64,000 nucleotides of DNA from Papiliotrema nemorosa (lineage: Eukaryota; Basidiomycota; Tremellomycetes; Tremellales; Rhynchogastremaceae): the NCBI GenBank assembly GCA_032158125.1, contig JASKOT010000010.1:486059-550058 (forward strand). The letters are read 5' to 3'. Both the position numbers and the translations under genes were made by a program. Positions 45,896 through 56,997 of this stretch are shown one piece after another (the stretch's first letter is position 1; each line of letters opens with the position of its first letter). Below the pieces are notes generated by a model. That model saw only the letters and a list, made by a program, of their open reading frames with translations. It ran no database searches and had not been told where the DNA came from.

Positions 45896-46941
45896 ATGCC
45901 AGGTGTCAGAGATATCAGGTGAGCTTTGTTCTTCGTCATGTCCGACTGCTCGACTCGACTTGAAGAGAATATGTGACGGGATCATCGAGGAGGATGCGTG
46001 CAGCGTGGAAACTTGGAGGAGGCGGATGAAGCAGAATCGACATTACTTCTGAGCCTTGACTCGCCGGCGTCTGGATGGACAGGAGATAAAGGCAAAGGAC
46101 TGTCGGGGACGAGAGACAGACATATCCAAGTCTACAGTCGAGCAGTTGGAATGGACTCGATCAACCCATAAAGGACCTATAGCTGACTTTATTTCTCTCT
46201 TCCGTCAATCTACACTTTCGCTACGCTATCGCTCTTCTTCCTGTACTCTCCCATTCCCCTATCAGCGCCGAGGCGTTCATCAAAGCCTACGCTTCCCACC
46301 TCAAGAGGTCGGGTAAGCTCGAGATTCCTACCTGGGTCGACACTGTCAAGACCGGACCCCAGAAGGAGCTTGCTCCTTACGACCCGGACTGGTACTACGT
46401 CCGAGCCGGTGAGTCATCCCGACTTGTGAGGATCAGGCGGAATGGCACGGTGAAATTGGATCTTGGCTCGGAGCAAAAAATTGGTTGTTGAGATTCACGA
46501 TGCCGCTACCATTCTGCCTTGATCCTGGCTATAACTTCCCCCACCACGACACCACTAACAATCAGCCGCCGTTGCCCGACACATCTACTTGAGGAAGCAC
46601 GTTGGTATCGGTGCTCTTGCCAAACTCCACGGAACCAAGAACCGACGAGGAACCCGACCGGGTCACCACAGAAACTCTGCCGAGGGTGTCCAACGAAACG
46701 TTGTTCAATCCTTGGAGAAGATTGGTGTCCTCGAGGCTCACCCCGACGGAGGCCGAAAGATCAGCCAAGACGGCATGTGAGTGACGTTGGATGGAGTTCG
46801 GGCATATGGCTGACGGTGTAGGCGAGATTTGGACCGAATTGCTACCGCCGTCATTGAGGAGGAGCGAGCAAACGAGGAGGAGGAGAGCGAGGAGGAGGAG
46901 GAAGACGAGGAGGAGGATGAGGAGGAGGCCGATGACGAGTA
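45896..46941 (+). CDS. RPS19: Ribosomal protein eS19 (RPS19) with long acidic tail
   Basis: ATG 45896: MPGVRDIS, with the intron inside the Ser codon (45919-46265, 347 nt, by far the longest in the gene). Then [46 protein letters not shown], second intron (near 46410-46565), [60 protein letters not shown], third intron (AT|GTGAGT), [20 protein letters not shown]. This is eS19 over its whole length. It is part of the 40S head and is needed for late 18S rRNA maturation. The protein has about 165 residues; yeast Rps19 has 144 and ends LEEDE. Here the tail is 25 or so residues almost purely Glu/Asp. Confidence 0.95.
45919..46265 (+). other. Long first intron of RPS19
   Basis: 347 nt against 30-70 nt for most introns here. 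First introns of ribosomal-protein genes often carry enhancers or snoRNAs. I see GGATGAAG (about 46024) and TTCTGAG (about 46049), loose matches to C and D boxes, but their spacing is too short for a normal C/D snoRNA, so I do not call one. Confidence 0.5.
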
Positions 46942-47290
46942 GATTTTCGAATCACTCGTATATCCACAGGGCTAAAAAGGATGGATAGGGAAGATGGGGC
47001 GTAGTCTTTTCCTTTCTATTCTGGTTATGACATTTTCGTGCATTACGACGGGAGCTCAGTGTAGGATCCGACTGGCGTCTGCGTTTCTGGTTAGAGAGAC
47101 ACTTCATTTGGGGGGCGATTCAGTGGGGTTCAGGGGGAAGGTGGGTGAAGTCGAAAGGGAAGGACAAGTTCTCTGATGGGTGTTTCATCAAACCATCATT
47201 CACCTTCTCGTCCTTTGTCTAGCATACCATGTCTATCGACTCATCACTCACTCTTCTCACCCTCACTGACCTCTGACGCTCGAGGAAATC
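46942..47290. other. Intergenic, promoter of the arrestin-like gene
   Basis: No gene or clear element seen. Confidence 0.35.
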
Positions 47291-50049
47291 ATGTCCTGGG
47301 CTGGTACACCCAATACTATCGCTCATCATCCCAACATCAGATGCGATATCCTTTCCACCCCAGACCGCCATCCTCGATGGGATCCGCAAGAATCGCATCA
47401 ACTGTTTGTCGCTGGGGATGATATTGGTGCTGTGCTTCAACTTGAGACGTTTGCAGAGGAAGGTTTGAGCATACGTAGGACCGAAGTGGAATGCGTTGCT
47501 CGAGAGGGTGAGTGACCTCGCTCGGACAATCACTCAGGGTAGACGCTAGGACCAGTCAAGATGCTCTGGGACGCATCTTCTGGTCCTTCAGGATTCCGTT
47601 CCAAGGTTGGCTCGAACGATCCTATACTACTGAGCTCATGGCTAGGACCAGGACTGCCGCCTTCCAACGCTGTATACGCAGGGCACAGTCCAAGTCTATC
47701 AAGCGGTTATCATCCTGCCCGGTCGGCTGTGTTCTCCTAGACTGATGGCAGACGCACCTCCTTTCCCATCAAGATACCTCTTCCTGCATCTCTACCAGGA
47801 AGTTTCTCTTCACCTGTAGCATCGATCTCATACACCCTGCACGCCCATATCGAGCTGGCTCTCGGGGCAGACCGATACATCTTGCACCAATCACGGGCAA
47901 TTGAGACCCTTCGTTCACCCTCAAGCATTGATCGATCTTCCTTGGGCTACCAATCCAATCACGCCGAACTCAAGCTGCCCCGTGATGACGGAGGAGGAAT
48001 GGTCAGGTTGGAAATGCGGAGTGGAGGTCTGGGCGGATGGTCAGTAGAGGGTGAACAGGCTTTCGTCAATGTCAACGTGATCAACACGTCCCCTCAAGAG
48101 GTATATATGGGCGGGAATATGGCTGAAGCATAGTTCCGCATATTGCTCTTGCATCTCATCAAGACTGCCTCAGTCGTTTTTCGCTCAGGCCATGATCCAC
48201 TCAAGGTTACTACTGTCGAGGCAGACAAGGTCATCGAGAGTGAACAGCCTATTCACGCTGGAAGTCTATGCACTGACGGTAGACCACCAAGTCGGCGGAC
48301 ATCTCGAAATATCGTGCGCGATTGCAATGGATCTACCAGCAGGACAGAGATCTTCTCCGCCGGGAGGCCAATCCGCCATCTCCGTCTCGTATGCCCTGCA
48401 AGTGACCATGGTACAAAACTCGAACGTGTAGGTCGATCCGCATGTCTTCCTGGTGTGACTCACTGTCAGGTCCCGCAAAGTCGAAGTCTCCATACCTATA
48501 GAACTCTTCAATGTCGCGTCGCTCCCTCCCGACTTGTGGCTCGCACACGAGTCGCACCTGAATGAGCTTCGCCATAGAGCAGCTCAGACACGAGCTGCTG
48601 CTGAAAAGGTGCAGCGCAGGTGGTCGACACCTGTCGACTTGCTTGCTGGATACATGGGGCGCAGACCCCTACCTGACCCTACGCCCGCCATCCCTGGTCT
48701 GCCCCGAAGACTGAGCTCGGCACAGTTGGCCTCGTCGGTGATCAGCTTTCCCCCGCCTCGACCTGCTTTACCTTCTTCGCCATTGAGCTATACTCAGCCG
48801 GATTGGATCATACACAGGCTCCCTGCGCTTGTCGAGGAGTCGGAAACAAAGGCGGAACGCACCTCGAGGCATCTCCGAGAGACGTCTGGCAATCGAGGCC
48901 GGAGTGTCAGTCCTCCCCCGGCACCTGCACCTACTTCCCCACCCCGCCTACGTCGACCCCCATCTGTCGTAGGACCTCGTCCAGCTCCAGCAAGATCGAT
49001 GAGCTTCTCTCGGGCCCCTCAAGAGGAACCGACCACTCCACCAAACCATACACAGCTTCATACGCCGCCCCTCTTATCCCCCATGCCGCAGAACCTGGAG
49101 CCAAACTCGTACTTTGATCAACAAGTTCATTCACTCCCTCCAGAGTCCACCCTTGACCTCGGCAAACTCAGCCCAGCTACAGTCTTATCCTTGGAGAGTC
49201 TTGCCGAGCACATTAGCCTCGGTACCCCGGAAATGGACACGACACTGCCTCTTTCGCCTGACGAGAGTCGGTCCAGAGCTATGGAGGTGCCGCTCTCTTC
49301 CAGCCCTATCAGGGAAAGACCATCGACCTTTAGCGTCTTTGCAGAAGGTCAGCGGCCGGAAGCTACACGGCGGGAATCCCATGAGAAAAGGGTGGTGGTG
49401 GAGATGAGACATCAAAGAGAGGCGTCGTTCGCTGCAGAGGTATTTGAAGAGGTCAGCTTGACAGTTTGCTCTAGTTGTAGCTGATCAGCAGATGCAAGAA
49501 GAGCCTGTTCAGGTGCGAGACGTTTCGCCAGGTATGGCTGATGTGCCACCGACCGCACCTCCCAGCACGTTCCTGTCTGTACCCGAGACAAAGTCGCCAA
49601 CAGGTTCGGCACGAGGGGGCCGAGGAGGCAAAGTGACTCGTGTGAAGGATATCTTTGCTGCCATCGAGAAACAACCCGCATCGTCACCCGTCATGGATGT
49701 GAAGAAGGTCAGACGCAAGTCGGTCCCTCCTCTTGCATCGAGCCCGACCATACCGGATCCGACGCCAAACAAGCGACACTCAATGGCTATCGCTCCAACA
49801 GTCTCTGCACCCGTCATACCCAAAGTGGCATCAATAGCGACAACTCGGCCAATTTTACCTCGAACCGAAACTGTCCCGACTCCTGCCATCGTCAAAAAGT
49901 ATACGGCTCTCCCTCCGGTTGGGTGGAAAGGCGATCGATCGGCAAAACAGGCATTTGAGAACGTCGATGTGAAAGAGGAAATCCTGGGGCGAAAGCGAGG
50001 CCCAGTAGGAAAGCTTAAAGCGTTGATCGACCGATTCGAGAGATGGTAA
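47291..50049 (+). CDS. Arrestin-related trafficking adaptor-like protein
   Basis: ATG at 47291: MSWAGTPNTIAHHPNIRCDI. The next part reads as an arrestin N-domain (GDDIGAVLQLETFAEEGLSI, RRTEVECVAREGE, TSFPIKIPLPASLPGSFSSP, ISYTLHAHIELALG) and C-domain (VQLEISCAIAMDLPAGQRSS-like strand, ISVSYALQVTMVQNSNVRSR, KVEVSIPIELFNVASLPPDL). Five or six introns split these domains; some joins between 47515 and 48300 are uncertain. From about HLNELRHRAAQTRAAAEKVQ the protein is disordered, rich in PP motifs and Ser, to the end LKALIDRFERW, TAA 50047-50049. ART proteins link Rsp5 ubiquitin ligase to plasma-membrane transporters for endocytosis. I did not find a clear PPxY. About 830 residues. Confidence 0.65.
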
Positions 50050-50050
50050 A

Positions 50051-50067
50051 GGGGGGGGGGGGGGGGG
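50051..50067 (+). repeat. Poly-G tract (G17)
   Basis: Seventeen G residues directly after the stop codon of the arrestin-like gene. Could be a real homopolymer of uncertain length or an assembly or sequencing effect. Confidence 0.9.
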
Positions 50068-50180
50068 TGGGGTGCAGCGGAATGGAAAAAGAGCTTCGGT
50101 TGTACAACATGATGGCGATGACGATCATGAAATCTACAGGTGTATCGATCCTACTGCACCTAAGTAAGGTCTAGATCAAC

Positions 50181-51624
50181 TTAGACCTTTTTGATTTCCT
50201 GCTTCAAGGCGGCCTGAACTTCCGGCGTATCTTTAACCTTGTCCCAGACTGGTCTAGGGATCTCCATCAACCTGGAATGTCAGACAAGCGGCGTGCTCGG
50301 TCGTATACTTACTGATTCGTCCTAGAGTACCTGTAGAAGTCAGCATCGTCTCGCATAGTCCAGCTCGCCAACTCACGTTATACCTCCCAGCCTGGCCATC
50401 GGCCTCAAGACCTCTGTAGCGACCTTCATAGGATCATCAGGGGTAATCACAAACTCCTTCTACTCAGGTCAGCCGAGCCCCAATGTCTCCTTTCCCCTTT
50501 GCCCTCACGAGCTACTGGGTACGACCAGACTCACCACGTGAAAACGGTTCACTCGACCTAAGATGACTGTATTGCTCGTCTTCCCGCTAGATCCCTCTAT
50601 ATCATACCAATGCATCAAGCTGCATTCCATAGAAAAGGCCGATTCGGCCACATGAGGCGGTTTCACCGTTCTACCATCAGCATTCCTTACGGGACATCTT
50701 GAAAGGGGAAGAGGACGTCTTGGGCGTTGAGCGACTCACAGGGAAGAACGCTGAGTCAATCCGGATAACCTCCATTCGTCCACATCGTTTGGGGCGTCGA
50801 TCGACGTGTAATTTGCGGCTTCAAGGAAGGGTTCAGAGATGATGGAAACGCAAAACTCCTTGGTCTCCTTGATGTTGTGGTTGGTATCTGTCCTTCAGCC
50901 CTTCACACACATGAGCACCATCTGGCCCCTCCAGCAGGTGAAATTGGTGTAGGAGAAAGGCATCAGAGGGATCGAGAAGAGGGCTCGCGCTTACCTTTCA
51001 TACCGTCTTCGTGCTTCTGCGAGCCGCCTTGGATGGACACCATGATAGTAGGCGGATCATGAGCCACCATGTTAAAGTACGACATGGGTGCTAGCTGATG
51101 ACGGTCAGCGACATGTCATGTCAAATGAGGTGGGAACTACATTAGAATCACCGTTGGCTGCTAGCGTCGAGATGAACCCTATAGGTCGTGGTGTCTATCA
51201 TCGTCAGACCCGCCCCTCTCCGATCCAGGGCAGATTGATGGGGTAAACGCACAATCGCAGAGATCATAAGCTGGTCATTTAGTTCTCTGGACATTGAATC
51301 GACTGGGGGAATGGCTATACCTTGTATATATCTGCCTTTTCATGATCCTGAGGATTGATCGTCTTCCACTTCCCGTTCGTTGGCTCGAAATCCTTGGCAT
51401 AGGGCTGCATCTCAGACCCTCATTCTAGCTTGGGTCGGTCGACTCACGAGATCGTTCAGTCCACCACCGGGTTTGAAATCTGGTTGTGGGACTTTGGTCG
51501 TGATGGGTTGATATGTAGATAGGAAGTCTTCTCTCGAAGCTTCAACTTCTGGCCGGGTCAGTCCATTGCGGTCATCTGGGATGCGGCACCTCAGCCCACC
51601 TTCAAAGGGGGGATGCTTGCCCAT
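50181..51624 (-). CDS. Flavin-reductase-like FMN-binding split-barrel protein
   Basis: ATG at 51624: MGKHPPFEGGLRCRIPDDRN. Later exons give PYAKDFEPTNGKWKTINPQD, HEKADIYK, an 18-nt exon (51253-51270, LMISAI), then TPRPIGFISTLAANGDSN, LAPMSYFNMVAHDPPTIMVS, IQGGSQKHEDGMKDT, TKEFCVSIISEPFLEAANYT, SIDAPNDVDEWRLSGLT, SAFSMECSLMHWYDIEG, TVILGRVNRFHV and the end VWDKVKDTPEVQAALKQEIK. The PRPIGFIST, NLAPMSYFN and DPP-x-I-MVSIQ blocks are those of the flavin-reductase-like family (DIM6/NTAB). These proteins bind FMN and reduce flavins or act as oxygenase partners; the fungal versions are largely uncharacterised. Eight or nine exons, stop at 50181-50183. The frame between 50390 and 50560 was joined with less certainty. 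Confidence 0.8.
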
Positions 51625-51927
51625 GATCGAAAAAGGGCAGAAGGTTCAGTAAAGAACGTCGAAAGGATGAGCTGCGTTGATGGTGTATGACTGTGGACGG
51701 CCGATATTTACGGAATACGTGTCATCGCTGACATGCTCAAGAATGTGCCCCGGTATTCACATCAGAGACATGCGGAGGCATCTGCACGATGGTGAAAGAG
51801 GGATATGTTAAGTGCTATCCCATGATAGGGGACTACAGATGCATATGCGAATTATAGGATCGTCTCTGTGTAGGCCGACTTGAAATATGTGTCGAATTGC
51901 TTATGTGTTACGGGCGTAATGTGCAGC
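51625..51927. other. Intergenic, promoter of the flavin-reductase-like gene
   Basis: Same-direction minus-strand neighbours. No element recognised. Confidence 0.35.
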
Positions 51928-52488
51928 CTATTCCTTTCCCTGTGCTTCCCTCTTCGACGTCCTCAATGGCACATCATTCTCTCGTGGTTGTCCCTGTTCT
52001 CCTGGTGGTTGGCTGTAATCGGAATTGGCAGGTGATCTCTGCGTGGCATCCTTTCCAGTCTACCATGTCAGCTTTCATCGCAAAAACAGACTGTAAACAC
52101 TCACCTCTTTCTCGACTTTCTTGGCGGAAGAAGATGGATCAGGGTTCTTGTCAAACGCTGCATCGGTGTGTGCGACATCGTCGATCTGCCATCAGCCTGT
52201 GAACTTGAGATTACTCCACTGCCGACTCACCCCTGCTCCTGTGGAGCCCGCCTCATCGCTGTACAGCTCCTTCCTTCCCTTATCACTCGCGTATCTCCTT
52301 CCAACATTTTCCATGTTGTAACCATGGGCTGATCGTGTGGAGACACTCGAGAATGTCCTCGAAGCGGCTCTGGGTCGGCTAGGCCCAGCGGCAAAGGAGG
52401 TCAACTCTACAGCTTGGGGTCCGGCTGGAGGAGGGACGAGGGGAGTTCGAAAAAGGATGGCAATGGTTCGTCGAGTAGCTGGGAACAT
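51928..52488 (-). CDS. Small probable mitochondrial protein of unknown function
   Basis: ATG at 52488: MFPATRRTIAILFRTPLVPP, rich in Arg, Ser and Ala with no acidic residue for the first 26 residues, a typical mitochondrial transit peptide. Then RYASDKGRKELYSDEAGSTG, an intron (GTGAGTCGG...GATGGCAG), IDDVAHTDAAFDKNPDPSSS, AKKVEKE, a second intron (GTGAGTG...ACGCAG) and RSPANSDYSQPPGEQGQPRE, ending REAQGKE, TAG 51928-51930. About 150 residues, mostly hydrophilic after the presequence. Short fungal mitochondrial proteins with DDVAHTD-like motifs exist but I know no function. Confidence 0.7.
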
Positions 52489-52856
52489 GTTGATTGAGTT
52501 GAAGTGGTCTCGAGGTGATGAGAGTGGATTGATGTGTGTTGTGTTTGGATGTGACAGAGGTGGTCGCTGGTCGAGACACCTAGACTTTAAGACGATTTTC
52601 CTAGACTGAGACGTCGTCGCGGCGATCGGCGATTGACGTCACTCCGAGGGGGTTTTGTAATCCCATCCGGTGGGGCGTGATTACAAAAAAATCATCATGG
52701 CGATGCCCCGATTTTCTGATTAGAGTCTAATCAAACCGGGTGGCGGGAAGGGGAGATTTTGTAATCCCTGGGATAAGCTTAAATCCCGTCGCGTCGGCCG
52801 TGAAGTGACAAGAGGAGACCGTTCCAGCTCACCGTTGGACACAAGACACATCAGCA
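52489..52856 (+). promoter_or_regulatory. Promoter of the zinc-transporter gene with three TTTTGTAATCCC words
   Basis: TTTTGTAATCCC at 52652-52663 and 52757-52768, and TTTTGTAATC on the minus strand at 52678-52687. The last direct copy lies 89 bases before the ATG. The same word occurs three times upstream of the GPI-protein gene (6585-6639). Confidence 0.55.
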
Positions 52857-54289
52857 ATGGGAAGATCAAGAAATCTCATAGCGCTCACCACGCTGCTCGT
52901 AGTCGCAGCGACCGTAGTAGCCAAAAGCGAAAAGGTCGGTCGATGAATTTCCCTTTCTGAGGCGTGACTTTGTGCTTATGCCAGGTCGGGCAGACCACTT
53001 TCGCTGTTCCAAAGATCCCCCATGATGAGTCTGGGATGAAGCGGTTCTTCGCCGTACTCTTCCCTTTTGAAAGCCCAGCATATAATTCGAGTGAGCTGCG
53101 CATTGTATCATGGACTTACAGCTGACTTTAGTCCTGGCTACTTTTTACATCTCATCGTACGTCTCGATTTCAGGTATAAAGGGGTCGGGTTGACGACCAG
53201 TATACCCAACTTCATCCTGTTGGCTGTACCCGCTACTTTGGAGCCGTCATCTTTGAACACTATGATCGCCTTTGCCACGGGTGGATTGCTCGGGGATGTC
53301 TTCTTACACCTCGTGCCCCATTCATTCTTTGGTGAAGCGACAGAGGGTCATCATATCGCACGATCAATCCTGGTCGAGGAGAAGAGAAACATCATCATTG
53401 GGCGAGTCCAACCATTTGTGCCTGCCCTATGGTGCTGATAGTATAGAGGGGCGATATTCCTCGGCTTCGCGGCCTTCTTCGTGCTGGACAAGACAATGCG
53501 GGTGCTCAATGTTTCAGCAGACGGGCACGATCATGGGCACGGCCACAGCCATGGTCACTCGCACTCGCACTCTCATGCTCCTTCATCTGGGACATCGTCG
53601 GCCATTGCACCGACTTCTGGCGAGCTGCGTTCTCGCAAATCCGCCGCCGATGCTGTCGCTTCCACGCCAGAGAAGGCCTCGGAACCCGAAGTCAACCCTT
53701 CTCTTCGCCTCTCTGCGTATCTCAATTTATTCGGCGACTTTACCCACAACATCACCGACGGACTCGCCATGGCCGCTTCTTTCTACTCGTCCCCTGCTCT
53801 AGGCGCAGTCACCACCATTGCGACGTTTTGTCACGAAATTCCTCACGAGATTGCCGACTACTCTATCCTGATCAAGTCGGGCTTCACCAAGAGACAAGCA
53901 ATGGGATCGCAATTCTTCACTGCCGTCGGCGCATTTGTGGGGACCTTTTTGGGCATCTGGATCGCTGAAACTTCGGGGACAGGCAAGACCGCGATACAAG
54001 CTGGACAAGGTCTGTTTGGGACTTCGGTGGCAGGTGGTGATCTGGTCATTCCAGCGACAGCCGGTGGTGTGTACCCAGCAGGGAGGAAGCACGACTGATG
54101 TGACAGGATTCTTGTATATCGCCAGCGTCAGTGTTATACCTGAATTGTTGGCCGAATCGAGGAGTGGCACGCAGGCTTTGAAAGAGTATGCCGCGATGGC
54201 ATTTGGAGTGTTTTGCATGGTGAGTTTGGGAACTTCTGCTAGTATGTGACACTGATGCTATGCAGGCCATCATCGCATGGAACGAGTAG
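52857..54289 (+). CDS. YKE4: ZIP zinc transporter, YKE4/ZIP7 (SLC39A7) type
   Basis: ATG 52857: MGRSRNLIALTTLLVVAATV, a signal or first membrane segment cleaved near VVAKSE. After introns: SVPNFILLAVPATLEPSSLN, TMIAFATGGLLGDVFLHLVP, HSFFGEATEGHH, GAIFLGFAAFFVLDKTMRVL. The cytosolic loop is His-rich (DHGHGHSHGHSHSHSHA). The ZIP core follows: SLRLSAYLNLFGDFTHNITD, GLAMAASFYSSPALGAVTTI and ATFCHEIPHEIADYSILIKS, with the metal-site HNxxD and HEIPHE motifs. The end is GFLYIASVSVIPELLAESRS to GVFCMAIIAWNE, TAG 54287-54289. Yke4/ZIP7 proteins release zinc from the ER or Golgi lumen into the cytosol. About 390 residues; two of the membrane stretches are split by introns (near 52935, 53095, 53158, 53440, 54066). 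Confidence 0.92.
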
Positions 54290-54664
54290 ACTCTAGTGAT
54301 AGTAACGCCAAACGCGTCGAAGTGAAATTGCATGCATGTCATGGAAGATCGACACCAACCCGTGTGACATGTGTGAATGGCATAAAGGGGGAGGATCGAA
54401 CAAAATCACAGGGGGGAGGGGGGGGAAGGGGGGGAACATTTGATGGGGAGAAAGATGACGACGATCTGCTTCGCCTTTAGTGTTGTTGTTGCCTAGAACC
54501 TCCATATTGAACCAAAAGACATTCCCCCTCGCACACTTCTCTGCTTGCATCGTCGATCCAATCTATCCATACTACAGCCTACCTGTAGCTCTCATCACTG
54601 ACGACTCGCTTGGTTCTCAGAAAGCCAATTCTTCCACCCTCACGAAAAGTATTATCGATTCGAC
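54290..54664. other. Intergenic with G-rich tract, promoter of the CBM48 gene
   Basis: A G-rich stretch at 54411-54434 (24 bases, 22 G) could form a G-quadruplex. No gene seen. Confidence 0.4.
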
Positions 54665-56633
54665 ATGTCTCAACACCACGCAAAATTCACATGGGGAGCT
54701 GGACCCAACTCCGTCAGTCCACCATGTTCCGCTCATATCGTATACGTTGACTGACATGGATAGGTCCACATTGCTGGTAACTTTAACAACTGGTCCGACA
54801 GCGCTACACCATTAACAAAACAACCCGATGGAAGCTTTGCGGCCGATGTTCCTGTCCCATGGGGAGAGAAGCAAGCTTTCAAATATGTCGTCGATGGAGG
54901 TGAGTAGAGCCTCGCTACTGGTGTACTGACAACGCAGAGTGGAAAGTCCGGGAAGACGAGGCCAAAGAATGGGGTGAGTCGTTCAACCCATGTTGCAAGC
55001 TATTCAGGGCTCATCCTAGATGCCGCTGGAAACATGAACAACGTCTACACTGCTCCTCACCCACCTACCCCTGCCGCTACTGCCGACTCTACCTCTGCTC
55101 CATCTGCCGCCGCCGCCGTCTTGCCTACCACGACCGAAGCTCCCAAGGCAGAGGCCAAGGAGACCAAGGCAGAGGAGGCTGTGGTCCCTACCGCTGCAGC
55201 AACCGCCGTCCCAGCCTCGACCACCGAGGACACCCCTGCGCCAGTCAAGTCGGAGCCCACGGAACCGTCCACTCTGCTCGCTTCCAACGCTCCCGGTGCC
55301 GCCTCGTCGGGCTCTTCCCCCGCCCACGGAGGCATCGTCTTGGGTCAACCCGTTGCCCCTGTGCCAGCCTCAGTCCCAGCATCCACGACCACTGTCGAGC
55401 CAGTCAAGGCCACCGCTGCTGTTCCCATTGAGGCTGCACCAGCCACCTCTGACCCCACTCCTGTCAAGATTGAAAAGGCTGCAGCCAACGCCAACATTGG
55501 CGAGGCGCCAGTAAACGGTGATCACCACACGATCCAGGAGCAGATTGCCGAGTACGGAGCTGGAGCTTTGGGAGCTATCGGTGCTGCTCTAGGAGGTGCC
55601 GTCGTTGCCGTCGAAAAGGCAACGGGTATTGATCTGGCCCACGGTAATCCAGTGAGTGATCTCTACCTTGTGCTGGATTCGCTGACTCTGACAGCTCACC
55701 GTCGAAGAGGCCAAAGCCAAGGGTATCGATATCAAGACTCTGGACCAGACCGAGCTCGGAACCGATGCCATTTCCCCTGTCGGCACCAAACCACCTGCCA
55801 GTGCTGTCGCTGCGCTCGAGGAAAAGACCAAGGAGCTCAAGCTGGACTCTGGAGCTGGTGCTACCGCTCCTAAAGAGCAGGCGTCCTTGCCTTTGCCCAA
55901 CGGCGAGGCTCCGAAATGTGAGCGAGCAGATGAGCGTCGCTAACTTTAGCATCCTTTGCCAACAAACCCGAGCCGATCGGTCACAAGGCCGATGAGCCCG
56001 TCAAACACGACATTCCAGCTCAAAACGAGACTGCCGACAACCATCAATCCGTCCCCGCCCCCGTGATTGTCCCGGTTTCTGACAAGGACCCCAAGAAGGA
56101 CCGAACACTTGAGGCTCCCACCAACAAGGACACTGCTGGTACCAAGCCGATCGACACCAACCCCGCTGTCAGCGCCAGCAAGGCCAAGAAGGAGGCCGAG
56201 TCCCATCCCGCCGGCACTGCCTCCACACCTGCTGTCGCTCAAGGCACAGCGACTTCTGCTCCTTCTAGCGATATCAAAGCTGGAGAGACTCCTGCTCGAC
56301 CTGATGCACCTGCCGCCAACACCCACGTCGACTCGCCGCCTACACCTCCCAAGGATATTTCTAGTCCCGCGGCTCCCGCTACCCCAGCCAAGACTGCTCC
56401 TTCGGCCACTTCCACTCCTGTCAAACCCGCCGCTGGAGCAGCCTCGGCCACCTCGACCCCAGCCTCTACCCCTGCCCGGTCCGCCCACACAAAGGAGACG
56501 ACCGGTGGTTCAGACATCCGAAAGCGAAAGTCGAGCTTCTTCGCCAAGGTCAGTACAGAGACTTCGTTTGCGTCACCAGCTGACCGTGCAGATCAAGCAC
56601 GCCTTCTCACCCAAGGACAAGGAAAAGAAGTAG
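54665..56633 (+). CDS. CBM48/AMPK-glycogen-binding-domain protein (CRP1/MDG1-like)
   Basis: ATG 54665: MSQHHAKFTWGAGPNS, intron, VHIAGNFNNWSDSATPLTKQ, DVPVPWGEKQAFKYVVDGEW, KVREDEAKEWDAAGNMNNVY. This is the AMPK1_CBM fold with the W-G-N-N-W pattern. The remaining 450 residues are low-complexity Ala, Pro, Thr and Glu. Within them is one structured patch, EQIAEYGAGALGAIGAALGG then AVVAVEKATGIDLAHGNP (a Gly/Ala helix that may associate with membrane) joined to LTVEEAKAKGIDIKTLDQTE. The end is KRKSSFFAKIKHAFSPKDKE, a basic amphipathic tail. Yeast Crp1 and Mdg1 have the same plan (CBM48, long variable tail); Crp1 binds cruciform DNA and Mdg1 affects pheromone signalling. Function here is therefore open. 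Confidence 0.8.
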
Positions 56634-56997
56634 ATTCAAAGTGGATGTGTTGCCTGAAAATACAGTGTATTCCCCTTGCGATATTGATCCTACCGGACGA
56701 TTCCTGTATACCCCCAAAGCCCTACGTTCTTTTTAATTGGTAAAAAATCCCTTCGGGTCCATAGTTTCCCTCTCCTCTTGTCGGTTCGAACATCTCAAGT
56801 AATCTCCCGCGAATGCAATAATAGAGAAGCACAACGGCGCGCATCAGAGCGATTCAGCATATGCAGGATGCGTGAGCCACATTTCGTTGCATTCCACGAA
56901 GTTATATACGTGCCTCTCAGGCTGAACGGGACTAGGTACATTGGATTCGCATCATTCTCATCATCGCGCGTCACGCAGAATCCTACATTGAATTCGC
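56634..56997. other. Convergent intergenic region
   Basis: It holds the 3' ends of the CBM48 and NOP15-like genes. No gene or RNA seen. Confidence 0.4.

Noticed and set aside
46015..46060. C/D box snoRNA in the first RPS19 intron
   Set aside because: The C-like and D-like words are only about 25 bases apart and no guide or terminal stem is visible.
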